This document shows, piece after piece, positions 52,080 to 62,353 of a stretch of DNA of 64,000 bases (position 1 is its first letter; each line of letters starts with the position of its first letter). The notes under the pieces were generated by a model. That model ran no database searches, was not told where the DNA came from, and saw only the letters and a program-made list of their open reading frames with translations. The translations under genes and the position numbers were made by a program. The stretch lies in NCBI RefSeq assembly GCF_018831625.1, contig NZ_CP065193.1, forward strand, positions 1,302,001-1,366,000. The letters run 5' to 3'. Source of the DNA: Spiroplasma endosymbiont of 'Nebria riversi' (GTDB lineage Bacteria; Bacillota_I; Bacilli_A; Mycoplasmatales; Nriv7).

Positions 52080-52108
52080 TTGTACTTGTCATAAGTCTGT
52101 GGTATATT
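52080..52108 (+). promoter_or_regulatory. Promoter facing provirus copy 2
   Basis: TTGTAC (52080-52085) and TATATT (52103-52108) are separated by 17 nt, with TGTGG before the -10. It ends 19 bp before the viral hairpin. Provirus copy 1 lacks this sequence upstream. Confidence 0.55.
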
Positions 52109-52428
52109 ACAAGTTTATTTAAAGGGGTAGAAACCATATACATATGACAAGATTTTGGTTTCTACAAACTTGCTTTTAATTAATAAATAAATACGAGCTC
52201 ATTTATTTATTACAAGAAATATAAGGTTAAATTAATATTTATTATTTTTAGTTATGCCTTGTATTTTTTTGTGCCTTGATAGTAATAAACTAAGTTAATT
52301 AGTAAACGAAGTTTACTAACAAATTTTGTTAAACATAAATGTTTAAAAAAATAAATATTTAACTTAGTTAGATAACTAAGCTAAATATAACTTATTTTAA
52401 TATAACTAAATATAGTTGTAAGGAAGGT

Positions 52429-52758
52429 ATGTATGTGAGAAATATTGAAAATATTTTTTTAAATACTAAAAAATATCTTTTAAAAGAAACACAAAACGCA
52501 ATTCTTATTAAAGAACCAGAAATTCCGTGATTTAGTAATCCTATTGGTATTTGATTTTCAAAGCGATTTGTTTATAAAGGCAAATATGAAAATTCTATTT
52601 GTATTGGAATAATTAGAAATGGTGAGTATCAGTTGGTTTCAGTTAATAAAAAAGAGCAGGAGTCTAATTTGATTATAGGACAAGAATTGTTAAATTTTTT
52701 TATTGCTGAAAAAGAGAACGATAAAAAGGATGTAAGTTTTAATTATTTTAAAAATTAA
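52429..52758 (+). CDS. Plectrovirus 109-residue ORF, copy 2
   Basis: Same as the gene at 42465 with two substitutions visible (Ala to Glu in IKEPEIPWF, Tyr to Asp in EKENDKKD). The frame is intact. The hairpin leader before it is conserved. Confidence 0.7.
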
Positions 52759-52949
52759 TTTTAAAGGTGTTTTAAGGCGCCTTAAGAATAGAGGTAAATA
52801 AAAAAAACATCTTGGTTGATGTTTATAGTGGCGAAGCGGTGCGGAAAGCGTATGCTCCGCCCGCTAGTTATGGATGAGTTGAGTTATTTAACTAAGTTAT
52901 TGCATTTTTTTGATTTCGTGTAGTAAAAAATAGTTTTGGAGTTTTAGAA

Positions 52950-53144
52950 ATGAAAATGTGAGTTAGTGTGGATGATCCTGGCAAAGATTATTGTCAAGAG
53001 TTTATATATTCTATTAATAAAAAAACCGGATTAGAACAAAAAATTTGAGCGTCTAAATTTGCAGTTGATTCTGTTAGAACTGATTTAGTTGGTGATAATT
53101 GACTTTGTGTTGATTTTGTTGAACATAATTATTTAAAACAATAA
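52950..53144 (+). CDS. Plectrovirus 64-residue ORF, copy 2
   Basis: One substitution relative to 42986-43180 (VDDPGK instead of VDEPGK). Otherwise identical, including the spacing to neighbours. Confidence 0.65.
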
Positions 53145-53174
53145 ATTAATTAAAAAATTAAGGAGAAAAGGAAG

Positions 53175-53387
53175 ATGAATATATTTGGATTAGTGTTTTT
53201 TACGATTTTAACATTATTACTAGCATATTATATTGCGGTTAATATTTATCGGTTTTTTAAAGATAAAAAGAAATATGGTAGCGAAGCAAAGCGGTTGCCA
53301 AAAGATTTTACTTATTCACAACGAATATTTATTGCAAAGTTTAAGCGAAATTTATTAGAACAAGATGAAAAAGAAATTAAAAAGTAG
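53175..53387 (+). CDS. Plectrovirus 70-residue membrane protein, copy 2
   Basis: Identical protein to the 43211-43423 copy: one helix plus basic tail. Confidence 0.75.
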   Translation: MNIFGLVFFTILTLLLAYYIAVNIYRFFKDKKKYGSEAKRLPKDFTYSQRIFIAKFKRNLLEQDEKEIKK

Positions 53388-53397
53388 GTTTTAGAAA

Positions 53398-53547
53398 ATG
53401 TTTAAAAAAATAATTATTGAGTTAATTGAATTAATTTATCCAACTGCCGATTTACCACCCCAAGTTGTATTTTTGTTTTCAATTTTAATAATTGTAATGC
53501 TGTTCTCTGCCATTATTTTTCTACTCTTTTGACCTTTTAAGCGGTAA
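53398..53547 (+). CDS. Plectrovirus 49-residue membrane protein, copy 2
   Basis: Same as 43434-43583 apart from the second-last residue (Glu to Lys, PFKR). Confidence 0.65.
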
Positions 53548-53552
53548 TTATT

Positions 53553-53786
53553 ATGTTTTTATTTGCTTGAAAAGATTTAGATTGAGAACAAATAAAATTG
53601 TATTTTCGGGATTTATTTATTCAAATTACAACTATCCCGGCTCGTATTACTGGTGGTAAAGAAATTAATTTAACTCAAAAAACACTTTGACTTTTAGTAG
53701 CAAATATTGCCTTTTGAATGGTGTTAGTATTCATTGTTTTATTTATGGTTATTTTATTTTATAAGGTTAAATCATATTTTGTTTAG
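53553..53786 (+). CDS. Plectrovirus 77-residue membrane protein, copy 2 (divergent N-half)
   Basis: The membrane helix is identical to the 43589-43822 copy. The N-terminal half carries about nine substitutions (EQIKLYFRDLF, PARITGGKEINLTQKTLW). This is the most divergent stretch in the left 4 kb and points to recombination with another viral lineage. Confidence 0.65.
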
Positions 53787-53801
53787 AAAGGGGGTGATTA
53801 T

Positions 53802-54044
53802 ATGTTAATAAATTTCTTAGTAGAAGGAAATACATCAGGAGCAATTACTGGTGAACAAGCGGTTACTAACTTATGAAAAGCATTAATTAAAGCATTTGGT
53901 AATATTTGAACTGATATTATTGGTGGTAATATGCCAAATGTCGTTAATTTCTTTGCTACATATTGAGTTTTCTTGCTTGGTGTGATTATTGGTTTATTTT
54001 TAATCGCTTTCAAAATGTTTGAAAAATTAATGCCCGGTAGATAA
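53802..54044 (+). CDS. Probable major coat protein, copy 2
   Basis: Identical 80-residue protein to the 43838-44080 copy, with the same strong AAAGGGGGTGAT ribosome site. Confidence 0.72.
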
Positions 54045-54074
54045 TAATAAAAATAAAGAAAGTGTGATTTACGG

Positions 54075-55064
54075 ATGTTATTGTTTAAGAAAATAAATTT
54101 AAGATTATATGATTTTGTTGCTTTAAATCGCACTTTATTTATTATTGCGTGATTCTATGGTGCGATTTTGCATTATTATAATCCTCAGAGTTGACGAATG
54201 CTATTTGATATTATTTATTTATTAATTGCTTTGTATATTTTATATACTAAAATTTCTCATTTCTTTGCTCGTCGAAGTTTTATTAATTTCTTATTAAATT
54301 CACCCTTAAATTTAGTCATTGGTGCCTTAGGGACTGGAAAAACTGCTTTAATGGTTTTAGCTTCTTACTTATTAAGTGGTTGAAAAACGATTTCTACTTT
54401 TCCGATTACAGATAAACAAATGCTTTCATTAGGGCATATGTCACTTTTAGATTATAATTATCCAATTTTAGATGAAAAACATTTACTGTTATGAGATGAA
54501 ACTAACTTATTTTTAGAAGGAACTGATTATAAAGAAAATGATAGAGTAACCCAAGGTTTACAAGAATATTTCGCTTCGGCTCGGCAATTTACCCATATCG
54601 TATTAGCAAGCGGACAACGAGCTGAACATATATGAGTTAAAGTTCGTGATATTGCGAATTCAATAATTGTTGGTATTAGAAAAAAACCAGTTAGTATTTT
54701 TCGACCCTATTTACAAGTTATTTACGGCACTTTTAAATCGGTAAGCGAATACGAACAATGACGATTAACTCTAATTAATGCTAAAAATGATAAAAAAGGT
54801 CGCAAAATCAAGTATCGTAGTATTCCAGAATTAGACATTTATTTCTTTAAATTGAAAATTCCGATGTCAATTTTAAACCTTTACGATAATAAATATTTAT
54901 CATTCTTGCGTGAATTAAGTAATCGTGCTTTGAATGATAATTATCAACATAAATTTTGAAATGATAATGTAATGGATATTGAAGCATTAGAATATTTAAA
55001 GATGGAAAAATTCAGTAAAATACTTACTAAGTTAAAAAATAATCTGAAGAAGAAAAACAAGTAA
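54075..55064 (+). CDS. Zot/pI-like ATPase, copy 2
   Basis: The 329-residue frame is intact. Differences from 44111-45100 are mostly silent (for example TGG to TGA for Trp in SWRMLF, and third-position changes around the Walker A). This silent-only pattern suggests the gene was under selection while the copies diverged. Confidence 0.85.
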
Positions 55065-55077
55065 AGGAGTTTAAAAA

Positions 55078-55404
55078 ATGGAAAACTTAGAAAAAATGGC
55101 TAGTTTAATTGGCGATATGTTTTATAAAGTTTTTGATTTAATTTGAACTTTAACCATTCCCGGAACAGATATTCGCATTATTATTTTTCCGCTAATTATG
55201 CTTGTGATAAATCTTGTAATTGGCGGCATTTTAGGTATTCATATTGAACGACCAAAAGTTGGTTTTCGTAAAAAATACCAAAAATCAGTTGCTAATTGAG
55301 GAACTAAGAAAAAATCATCTAGTGGTCCGATTAAGAAATTTAGTGGTAATAGCCCTAAAAACAGACCGTGAGTTAACCAACACGGACGGCGAATAAAAAG
55401 GTAG
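55078..55404 (+). CDS. Plectrovirus 108-residue membrane protein with basic tail, copy 2
   Basis: Same as 45114-45440 apart from a conservative change near the C-terminus (GRRIKR instead of GRQIKR). Confidence 0.7.
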
Positions 55405-55413
55405 GTTTTTAGA

Positions 55414-55659
55414 ATGTTTAAATTAATAATATTATTTATTCTTGTTGCTGTTTTTTCTATTTTTGCTTTAAATGACTTTTTAGGTTTATGAGCCTATGTG
55501 CGTGAGGGTTTAGAATATTTTAATAAAGTTCTATCAAGTAATATTAAAATTTTAGATTTGTTTAAACCAAGGATAAGGTTATTTTCTCAACATCCGATTT
55601 TCCAAATTTTAGGAACGATTTGTATCTTATCAACAATATATTTAATTTTAAAGATTTAA
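55414..55659 (+). CDS. Plectrovirus 81-residue membrane protein, copy 2
   Basis: The frame is intact, with substitutions relative to 45450-45695 (LFILVAVFS, GLWAYVRE, LDLFKPRIR). Two hydrophobic helices are retained. Confidence 0.65.
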
Positions 55660-55662
55660 AAA

Positions 55663-55764
55663 ATGAAAAAGTTAAAAAAAATATTAGGTATTAAATGATT
55701 TAAAAGCGTTTTAGGTTTTATACATTTTTTTATTATATTTCATAGATTTATTACTCTAATTTAA
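55663..55764 (+). CDS. Very small viral peptide, copy 2
   Basis: Identical to the 33-residue frame at 45699-45800. Expression uncertain. Confidence 0.4.
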
Positions 55765-55818
55765 ATATTTTTAACAAAAATTCGAACTAACACAGATGAG
55801 TTTTTTAAAGATTTTATA

Positions 55819-56046
55819 TTGTTTGATTTTCAAAATGTAGTTCTTAAGATGTATTTTTGATTATTAATCGTTTATTTGTTAATAACTGGTATTAAGTTAA
55901 TTATTAGAGGTTATTACTTTAATAAAGTTTTTAGAAAGCATCAAATGCAAGTTACTAATTGTGAATGTCCGCAACATAGTCAATATAAATTTTCTGATGC
56001 TTTTAAAGCAATAAAAAAGAATTTTAAAGCGTGATGAGATGGATAA
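55819..56046 (+). CDS. Plectrovirus membrane protein with uncertain start, copy 2
   Basis: Equivalent of 45855-46082 with TTG at 55819 or ATG at 55849 as possible start. The C-terminus differs slightly (AIKKNFKAWWDG). The stop overlaps the start of the following large gene. Confidence 0.5.
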
Positions 56047-57538
56047 GATTATTTCTTGATTTATTATAATGTTTATTAGTTTGGTGCCGTTAGGGGCGTT
56101 TTTTGATACAAAACAACCACCAAAACCTAATATCGAACAATTCTTTATGAAACGACAAAAATGAGCTATAAACCCCAATCAATGTGGTGAAAGTTGTGAA
56201 TTGAAATTTCAGGAAATCAGTATAATCAGTTTCAAGATAAACTTGATTATTTAATGATACAACGCCGAGATTTTGATAAATTTAATTATAGTTATTTATA
56301 TTGAGTGCCAATTTTTAATTTCTTTGATGAGAATTTTAAATATATGAGTGAAATATCAATTAAATTAAATGGTTTTAAACAAAATAGTAAACTTAGTTTA
56401 AGTCGCAAAAATTCATATCCTTATCCTGATATGATTGAAAAAGTTATTTTTAGATAACTTTCCTTTTCTAGTTTTGGTGATGTTATTACTATAAAAACTG
56501 AGCATGGTAGCATTGTGAGTTATAATGAGTTTTTAGAAAATGGTAAATCGCTTTGAAAATCTGGGTCTCGAACAAGTTTTGGAGGAGATTTTATTAATAC
56601 CTTTTTTGGACAAGTTAATTATTATGGTAATACTTTCCATTTTTTACGCTATGATGACAAATTAAAATTTGATTTTAAAGATTTTATGCTCCATTATCAA
56701 AAAGATTTAACTATTGATTTTATTAATGGGTTATTTAATAAACTTTATAAAGTTTTAGGTGAGTTTTTTGTGCAATTCTTTTATGCGAGTTTTGATACAG
56801 ATGCCTCTACTTATGTAGAATTAGATTACAAAGGAATGCAACAAATTCCTAAAAATGTTTTACAAATGGGTTTTTTCTATCGTTCCTTAATTACCTTTTA
56901 TCCCAAACAGTATTTAATTAATTTTGATTCAACAATAGAAAATAGTAAGAATATGATTTTTCGTTCGTATTTTTTTGTGAAAGATAAACAAATTGCTAAT
57001 GATTTTAAAACTGGTAAAAGTTCTTATCAAATAGATTTTAATGTGTTAAAAGCATATGATAACCAATTATGGAATGTTACTAGCAATAAATTGCATTTTT
57101 ACAACGCTAAAGTTGATGTCATGTATGGGATTAATATTTTTACGCTAACTTTTCCACTATATAAAAAGAAAAATGAAAGTACTGAATATCATTATTCTTT
57201 ATACGATTTTAACATTTTGAATTCAACAGCTTTTATTGGTGGCGGAATAAGCGGGTAATATGGATGACTTAATTCCAACACCTAATTGTTCTTATTGAGG
57301 CTTATTTAGTGCCATATCTTGTGTCATTCAGCACGCTTCTGTTAGTATGTTGAACTGATTACTTGGTCTTTCTGGGATTAATTTTTTAATTCGCCCCCTT
57401 GGGGATATTGCCAAAACAACGATTAATTTTACCAAAATCGCCTTTCCAGTATTTGAAGTCATTCCGGCGTTTCAGATGTTATTTGAATTTGTAGTACCAT
57501 TAGCAATTTTGTTAATGATATTAAAAAAGTTTTCTTAA
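56039..57538 (+). pseudogene. Large virion-type protein, copy 2, multiply broken
   Basis: It begins as MDKIISWFIIMFISLVPLGAFF. A deletion joins CAGGAAAT (near 56217) to CAGTATAATCAG and shifts the frame. It therefore lacks the lipoprotein-like region and proline stretch of copy 1. The shared TAA is at 56455-56457, and a one-base insertion (GCGGGTAA, near 57253) shifts the frame again before the C-terminal anchor. The middle 190 residues from 56686 are otherwise nearly identical to copy 1. Confidence 0.82.
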
Positions 57539-57558
57539 ATGTTTCTGGATTTTTCTTT

Positions 57559-57792
57559 ATGCGAAAATTTTTATCAGCTTTAAATTTAATGTGTGTAGTG
57601 TTTATTTCTGGATGTAGTAAAAATATCAGTAATTTTAAAAAATATGATTTATCATTTCCTGAAATTTCAAATAGCTATTTAACGATTATTCGTAATTTTG
57701 ATAGTGTGACTGGTATAGATATTAGTGATGTTAAAAATCAATTACCCTCTGATATTGTTGTTCCTAATTCTGATTTTGAAGATTTACTTTAG
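57559..57792 (+). pseudogene. Viral lipoprotein, copy 2, truncated
   Basis: The signal and lipobox (CVVFISGC) are intact. The coding part stops after SDFEDLL because of a deletion joining GAAGATTT to ACTTTAGTAATT. The AAAGGAGG ribosome site of the other copies is also deleted, so expression is unlikely. Confidence 0.82.
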
Positions 57793-57811
57793 TAATTTAA
57801 TAACCATTCTT

Positions 57812-57841
57812 GAAAATCGTATTACAAAAAATACGATTTTC
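57812..57841 (+). terminator. Hairpin upstream of the viral transposase, copy 2
   Basis: GAAAATCGTATT/AATACGATTTTC forms a perfect 12-bp stem with a 6-nt loop (ACAAAA), followed by TTAATTT. Confidence 0.6.
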
Positions 57842-57861
57842 TTAATTTAAGGAGTTTAAAA

Positions 57862-58880
57862 ATGAAATATATTATTTCCCAAGCTGATTTAGCAGATTTA
57901 AAAGCAAAAATCCAAAGTTGATTAAGTGCTAATTGCCGTAATCCTTATTACTATAAAACTAAAAAACGCATTACTGCCTATTTAAATTTATGCACTTATT
58001 TTTATATGGAAGAAACTACTTTAACAAAACTTATTAAAAAATATTTTAAGAATGCAACGAGAACCTTTTATCGGTGGGCAGAAAAAATTATGACCGCTTA
58101 TTATTCTGACAATTTAGATTTGTTATTGTTTAAAACTACAAAACCACAAAATCTTAATTATCAATATAGTTTAAATTCTCGTGAAAAAGTATGTGATTTA
58201 TATTTTGATTACAAAAATCTTCAAGCCGGTGGAATGTGGTCTTTATTTAATAATTTAAAAATCGGTTTTCACGATATTAAAAATTCAGAAGTTCCAAAAA
58301 ATATCAAAACTTTTTATCGTTGAATTAAATCCGACCCTCGTTGAAAAGAATTAAAGCAGCAAAACAAACAAACAAAACTCCATTTTAAGCGTTATGAAGT
58401 CTCCGAGATTGGTCTTTTACAAATGGATGCTAAAATAATTACTACATCAAATTTTATGGTTGATAAAAAATATTATATTTATGATTTCATTGACGAAATG
58501 ACACGAATAGTATCTGGTTATGTTTATGATAGTTTAGGAACTAACAATGCTATTAATGCCGTGCAAAGAGCAATGAAAGATTTCGGCGAACTTGGTATAA
58601 CAATTAAACGCCTTCGTACTGATAACGCCCCCGAATTCACTACCACTAACTGAAGTAATAAAAAACCATACAAAGTAAAAGAAAGGCCTTTTACGACCTT
58701 TCTTTCAAAACGGAATTGTTCACGAAATCACACCAATCCGTTCTCCTCAGAGCAATGGAAAGATTGAACGATTCCACCAACATTATAGCAAATTATTTTA
58801 TGCTAAGGACAAAAAATTAAATCAAAATGAACTTCAACATTATATAAACAAATATTATTATTTTATAATTCAACGCCATC
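57862..58880 (+). pseudogene. Viral rve transposase, copy 2, frameshifted
   Basis: Open from the ATG at 57862 through the first two catalytic regions (LLQMDAKII, RTDNAPEF). A 2-bp loss in CTTTCAAAACGG (near 58705; copy 1 has CTTTCTAGGAACGG) shifts the frame before the catalytic Glu region. The 3' end fades into the mosaic region near 58880. Confidence 0.82.
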
Positions 58881-59167
58881 ATATTGTCGTTCCTAATTCA
58901 ATTTTGAAGATTTTGAATATGGTTTTAAATAATTATGATTATAATGATTTTTCATAAAAAATTTAAACTTGTTGTACTTGTTCCAATTAAAGTGATTGTA
59001 CTAAAAAACTTAACTTTCCTATTTTTCTTATTACTTCACGAAATTCAATATTACCATCAAATCCTTGTTGATGACCTATTTGCATTTCCGTTAAAAGTTA
59101 TTTTCATCATTATTTATAGTAATTTCTTGTGGCAAAAGATTGTTTGTTTTAATTTTTCCATAATTTC
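58881..59167. other. Decayed mosaic of viral and toxin fragments
   Basis: In order, short pieces match the lipoprotein gene (GTTCCTAATTC...GAATATGG), the 3' flank and 3' end of the toxin gene (from TTTCATAAAAAATTTAAACT to TTTTTCCATAATTTC) and then the large protein gene. Against the intact copies it shows many 1-2 bp losses at short intervals. It has no coding capacity. Confidence 0.7.
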
Positions 59168-60548
59168 AAGTACCTAAAAAGATGATGAACAATTATTACC
59201 AACTGCAATAACTAAAAATGATGGTGAATATCAGTATAATCAGTTTCGAGTAAACTAAATTATTTGATGAACAACGCCTTTATTTTGATAAATTTAATTA
59301 CAGTTACTTATATTGAGTGCCAATTTTTAATTTCTTTGATGATAATTTTAAAATCATGAGTTAAATTTAAATTATATTAAATGTTTTTTAACAAAATTGT
59401 ACAATTAGTTTATGTCTCAAAAATTCATATCCTTATCCTGTTATGATTGATAAAGTTATTTTTATTTAACTTTCCTTTTCTAGTTTTGGTGATGTTATTA
59501 CTATAAAAACTGAGCACGGTAGTATTGTGGGTAATAATGAGTTTTTAGAAAATGGTAAATCGCTTTGAAAATCTGGCTCACGAACAAGTTTTGGAGGAGA
59601 TTTTATTAATACCTTTTTTGGACAAGTTAATTATTATGGTAATACTTTCCATTTTTTACGCTATGATGATAAATTAAAAACTGATTTTAAAGATTTTATG
59701 CTTTATTATCAAAAGATTTAACTATTGATTTTATTAATTTTATTTAACAAAATTTATAAAGTTTTAGGTGAGTTTTTTGTGCAATTCTTTTATGCGAGTT
59801 TTGATACAGATGCCTCTACTTATGTAGAATTAGATTACAAAGGAATGCAACAAATTCCTAAAAATGTTTTACAAATGGGTTTTTTCTATCGTTCCTTAAT
59901 TACCTTTTATCCCAAACAGTATTTAATTAATTTTGATTCAACAATAGAAAATAGTAAGAATATGATTTTTCGTTCGTATTTTTTTGTGAAAGATAAACAA
60001 ATTGCTAATGATTTTAAAACTGGTAAAAGTTCTTATCAAATAGATTTTAATGTGTTAAAAGCATATGATAACCAATTATGGAATGTTACTAGCAATAAAT
60101 TGCATTTTTACAACGCTAAAGTTGATGTCATGTATGGGATTAATATTTTTACGCTAACTTTTCCACTATATAAAAAGAAAAATGAAAGTACTGAATATCA
60201 TTATTCTTTATACGATTTTAACATTTTGAATTCAACGGCTTTTATTGGTGGCGGCATAAGCGGTAATGTGGATGATTTAATTCCAACACCCAACTCTGTT
60301 CTTATTGAGGTTTATTTAGTGCCGTATCTTGTGGTATTCAGCACGCTTCTGTTAGTATCTTAAATTGATTACTTGGTCTTTCTGGGATTAATCTTTTAAT
60401 TCGCCCCATTGCTGATATTGCTAAAACAACGATTAATTTTACCAAAACTGCCTTTCCGGTATTTGAAGTTATTCCGGCGTTTCAGATGTTATTTGAATTT
60501 GTAGTACCATTAGCAATTTTGTTAATGATATTAAAAAAGTTTTCTTAA
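59168..60548 (+). pseudogene. Large virion-type protein, copy 3, 5'-truncated and broken
   Basis: Only the region from the proline-stretch end (AAGTACCTAAAAAGATG) to the C-terminal anchor is present. The shared TAA is at 59467-59469, further stops and frameshifts lie before 59750, and a 2-bp insertion (CCCAACTCTGTTC, near 60294) shifts the frame before the anchor. From 59759 to 60290 it equals copy 2 in amino-acid sequence. Confidence 0.8.
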
Positions 60549-60604
60549 ATGTTTCTAATATTTTTATATAAAATATAATTCCTTTGAAAGGAGGATTTTT
60601 ATTT

Positions 60605-61057
60605 ATGTGAAAATTTTTATCAGCTTTAAATTTAATGTGTGTAGTGTTTATTTCTGGATGTAGTAAAAATATCAGTAATTTTAAAAAATATGATTTATCA
60701 TTTCCTGAAATTTCAAATAGCTATTTAACGATTATTCGTAATTTTGATAGTGTGACTGGTATAAATATTAGTGATGTTAAAAATCAATTACCCTCTGATA
60801 TTGTTGTTCCTAATTCTGATTTTGAAGATTTTGAATATGGTTTTAAATATTATGATTATAATGATTTTTCAACCAGAATAAAAGTTAGAGATTTTTATAA
60901 ATCTAATGCGACAAGAGTTGTTAAAGATAGCTTTCCTATTGTTTCTTATTATGAGAAATATTTTATTGATAAACTTGTTGATGTTAAAATTACATTTTCT
61001 AATCAAAATTATTATCAGAACTGAGTTATAACATCTTTTTCTGCCAAAATGCTTTAG
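60605..61057 (+). CDS. Viral lipoprotein, copy 3
   Basis: The 150-residue frame is intact, starting at the ATG with an AAAGGAGG site, and the lipobox FISGC is conserved. Two changes relative to copy 1 are visible: Arg2 to Trp (TGA codon) and Asp to Asn in TGINIS. It is the second intact copy of this gene in the window. Confidence 0.78.
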
Positions 61058-61076
61058 TAATTTAATAACCATTCTT

Positions 61077-61106
61077 GAAAATCGTATTATAAAAAATACG
61101 ATTTTC
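61077..61106 (+). terminator. Hairpin upstream of the viral transposase, copy 3
   Basis: Same 12-bp stem as copy 2 (GAAAATCGTATT/AATACGATTTTC) with loop ATAAAA. The loop differs while the stem is kept. Confidence 0.6.
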
Positions 61107-61126
61107 TTAATTTAAGGAGTTTAAAA

Positions 61127-62353
61127 ATGAAATATATTATTTCCCAAGCTGATTTAGCAGATTTAAAAGCAAAAATCCAAAGTTGATTAAGTGCTAATTG
61201 CCGTAATCCTTATTACTATAAAACTAAAAAACGCATTACTGCCTATTTAAATTTATGCACTTATTTTTATATGGAAGAAACTACTTTAACAAAACTTATT
61301 AAAAAATATTTTAAGAATGCAACGAGAACCTTTTATCGGTGGGCAGAAAAAATTATGACCGCTTATTATTCTGACAATTTAGATTTGTTATTGTTTAAAA
61401 CTACAAAACCACAAAATCTTAATTATCAATATAGTTTAAATTCTCGTGAAAAAGTATGTGATTTATATTTTGATTACAAAAATCTTCAAGCCGGTGGAAT
61501 GTGGTCTTTATTTAATAATTTAAAAATCGGTTTTCACGATGTTGAAAATTCAAAAATTCCAAAAAATATCAAAACTTTTTATCGCTGAATTAAATCTGAC
61601 CCTCGTTGAAAAGAATTAAAACAGCAAATTAAACAAACAAAATGCCATTTTAAGCGTTATGAAGTCTCCGAGATTGGTCTTTTACAAATGGATGCTAAAA
61701 TTATTACTACATCAAATTTTATGGTTGATAAAAAATATTATATTTATGATTTCATTGACGAAATGACACGAATAGTATCTGGTTATGTTTATGATAGTTT
61801 AGGAACTAACAATGCTATTAATGCCGTGCAAAGAGCAATGAAAGATTTCGGCGAACTTGGTATAACAATTAAACGCCTTCGTACTGATAACGCCCCCGAA
61901 TTCACTACCACTAACTGAAGTAATAAAAAACCATACAAAGTAAAAGAAAGGCCTTTTATGACCTTTCTTTCTAGGAACGGAATTGTTCACGAAATCACAC
62001 CAATCCGTTCTCCTCAGAGCAATGGAAAGATTGAACGATTCCACCAACATTATAGCAAATTATTTTATGCTAAGGACAAAAAATTAAATCAAAATGAACT
62101 TCAACATTATTTAAACAAATATTATTACTTTTACAATTTTGAACGCCGTCATTCACCAATATTACCATCAAATCCTTTGTTTAATGACCTATTTGCACTT
62201 CCGTTAAAAGTTATGCTTTCATCATTATTTATAGTAATTTCTTGTGGCAAAAGATTGTATTGTTTTAATTTTTCCATAATTTCTTTAATTAAAATTTTAA
62301 ATGATTTTTCTTCATTACTTGTGTTTGTTATTTGTGAAATAATTTCACCATAA
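61127..62353 (+). pseudogene. Viral rve transposase, copy 3, 3' end replaced by antisense toxin sequence
   Basis: The frame is intact through all catalytic regions and up to YNFERRHS. There it joins antisense toxin DNA at about 62155 and stays open for a further about 66 residues (PILPSNPLFNDLF...) to 62353. The normal end (SLKMTTPFQALQKFLTK) is lost. Whether the chimera is active is unknown. Confidence 0.75.

Larger units (their letters stand above)
42163..52126. repeat. Virus-plus-toxin composite unit 1 (about 9.96 kb)
   Basis: The sequence beginning GTAGAAACCATATACATATG at 42163 recurs at 52127, an offset of 9964 bp. The two copies stay almost identical for about 4 kb with no net indel (42163-46250 against 52127-56214). 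After the second provirus part the toxin gene recurs too (49790-51630 against 62156-64000). The block contains a plectrovirus, a minus-strand toxin gene and about 530 bp of upstream sequence. Confidence 0.85.
52127..58880 (+). mobile_element. SpV1-like plectrovirus provirus, copy 2 (rearranged)
   Basis: Collinear with copy 1 at +9964 up to about 56214. It then differs by a 430-440 bp deletion in the large protein gene, loss of the lipoprotein ribosome site, truncation of the lipoprotein and a frameshift in the transposase. The left part, with the hairpins and assembly genes, is intact. Confidence 0.85.
59168..62155 (+). mobile_element. SpV1-like plectrovirus, partial copy 3
   Basis: It starts inside the large protein gene and runs through lipoprotein and transposase. 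The first about 550 bp are decayed by many small indels and substitutions, whereas from about 59750 onward the sequence is near identical to the other copies. It ends where the transposase is joined to the truncated toxin gene. Confidence 0.82.
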
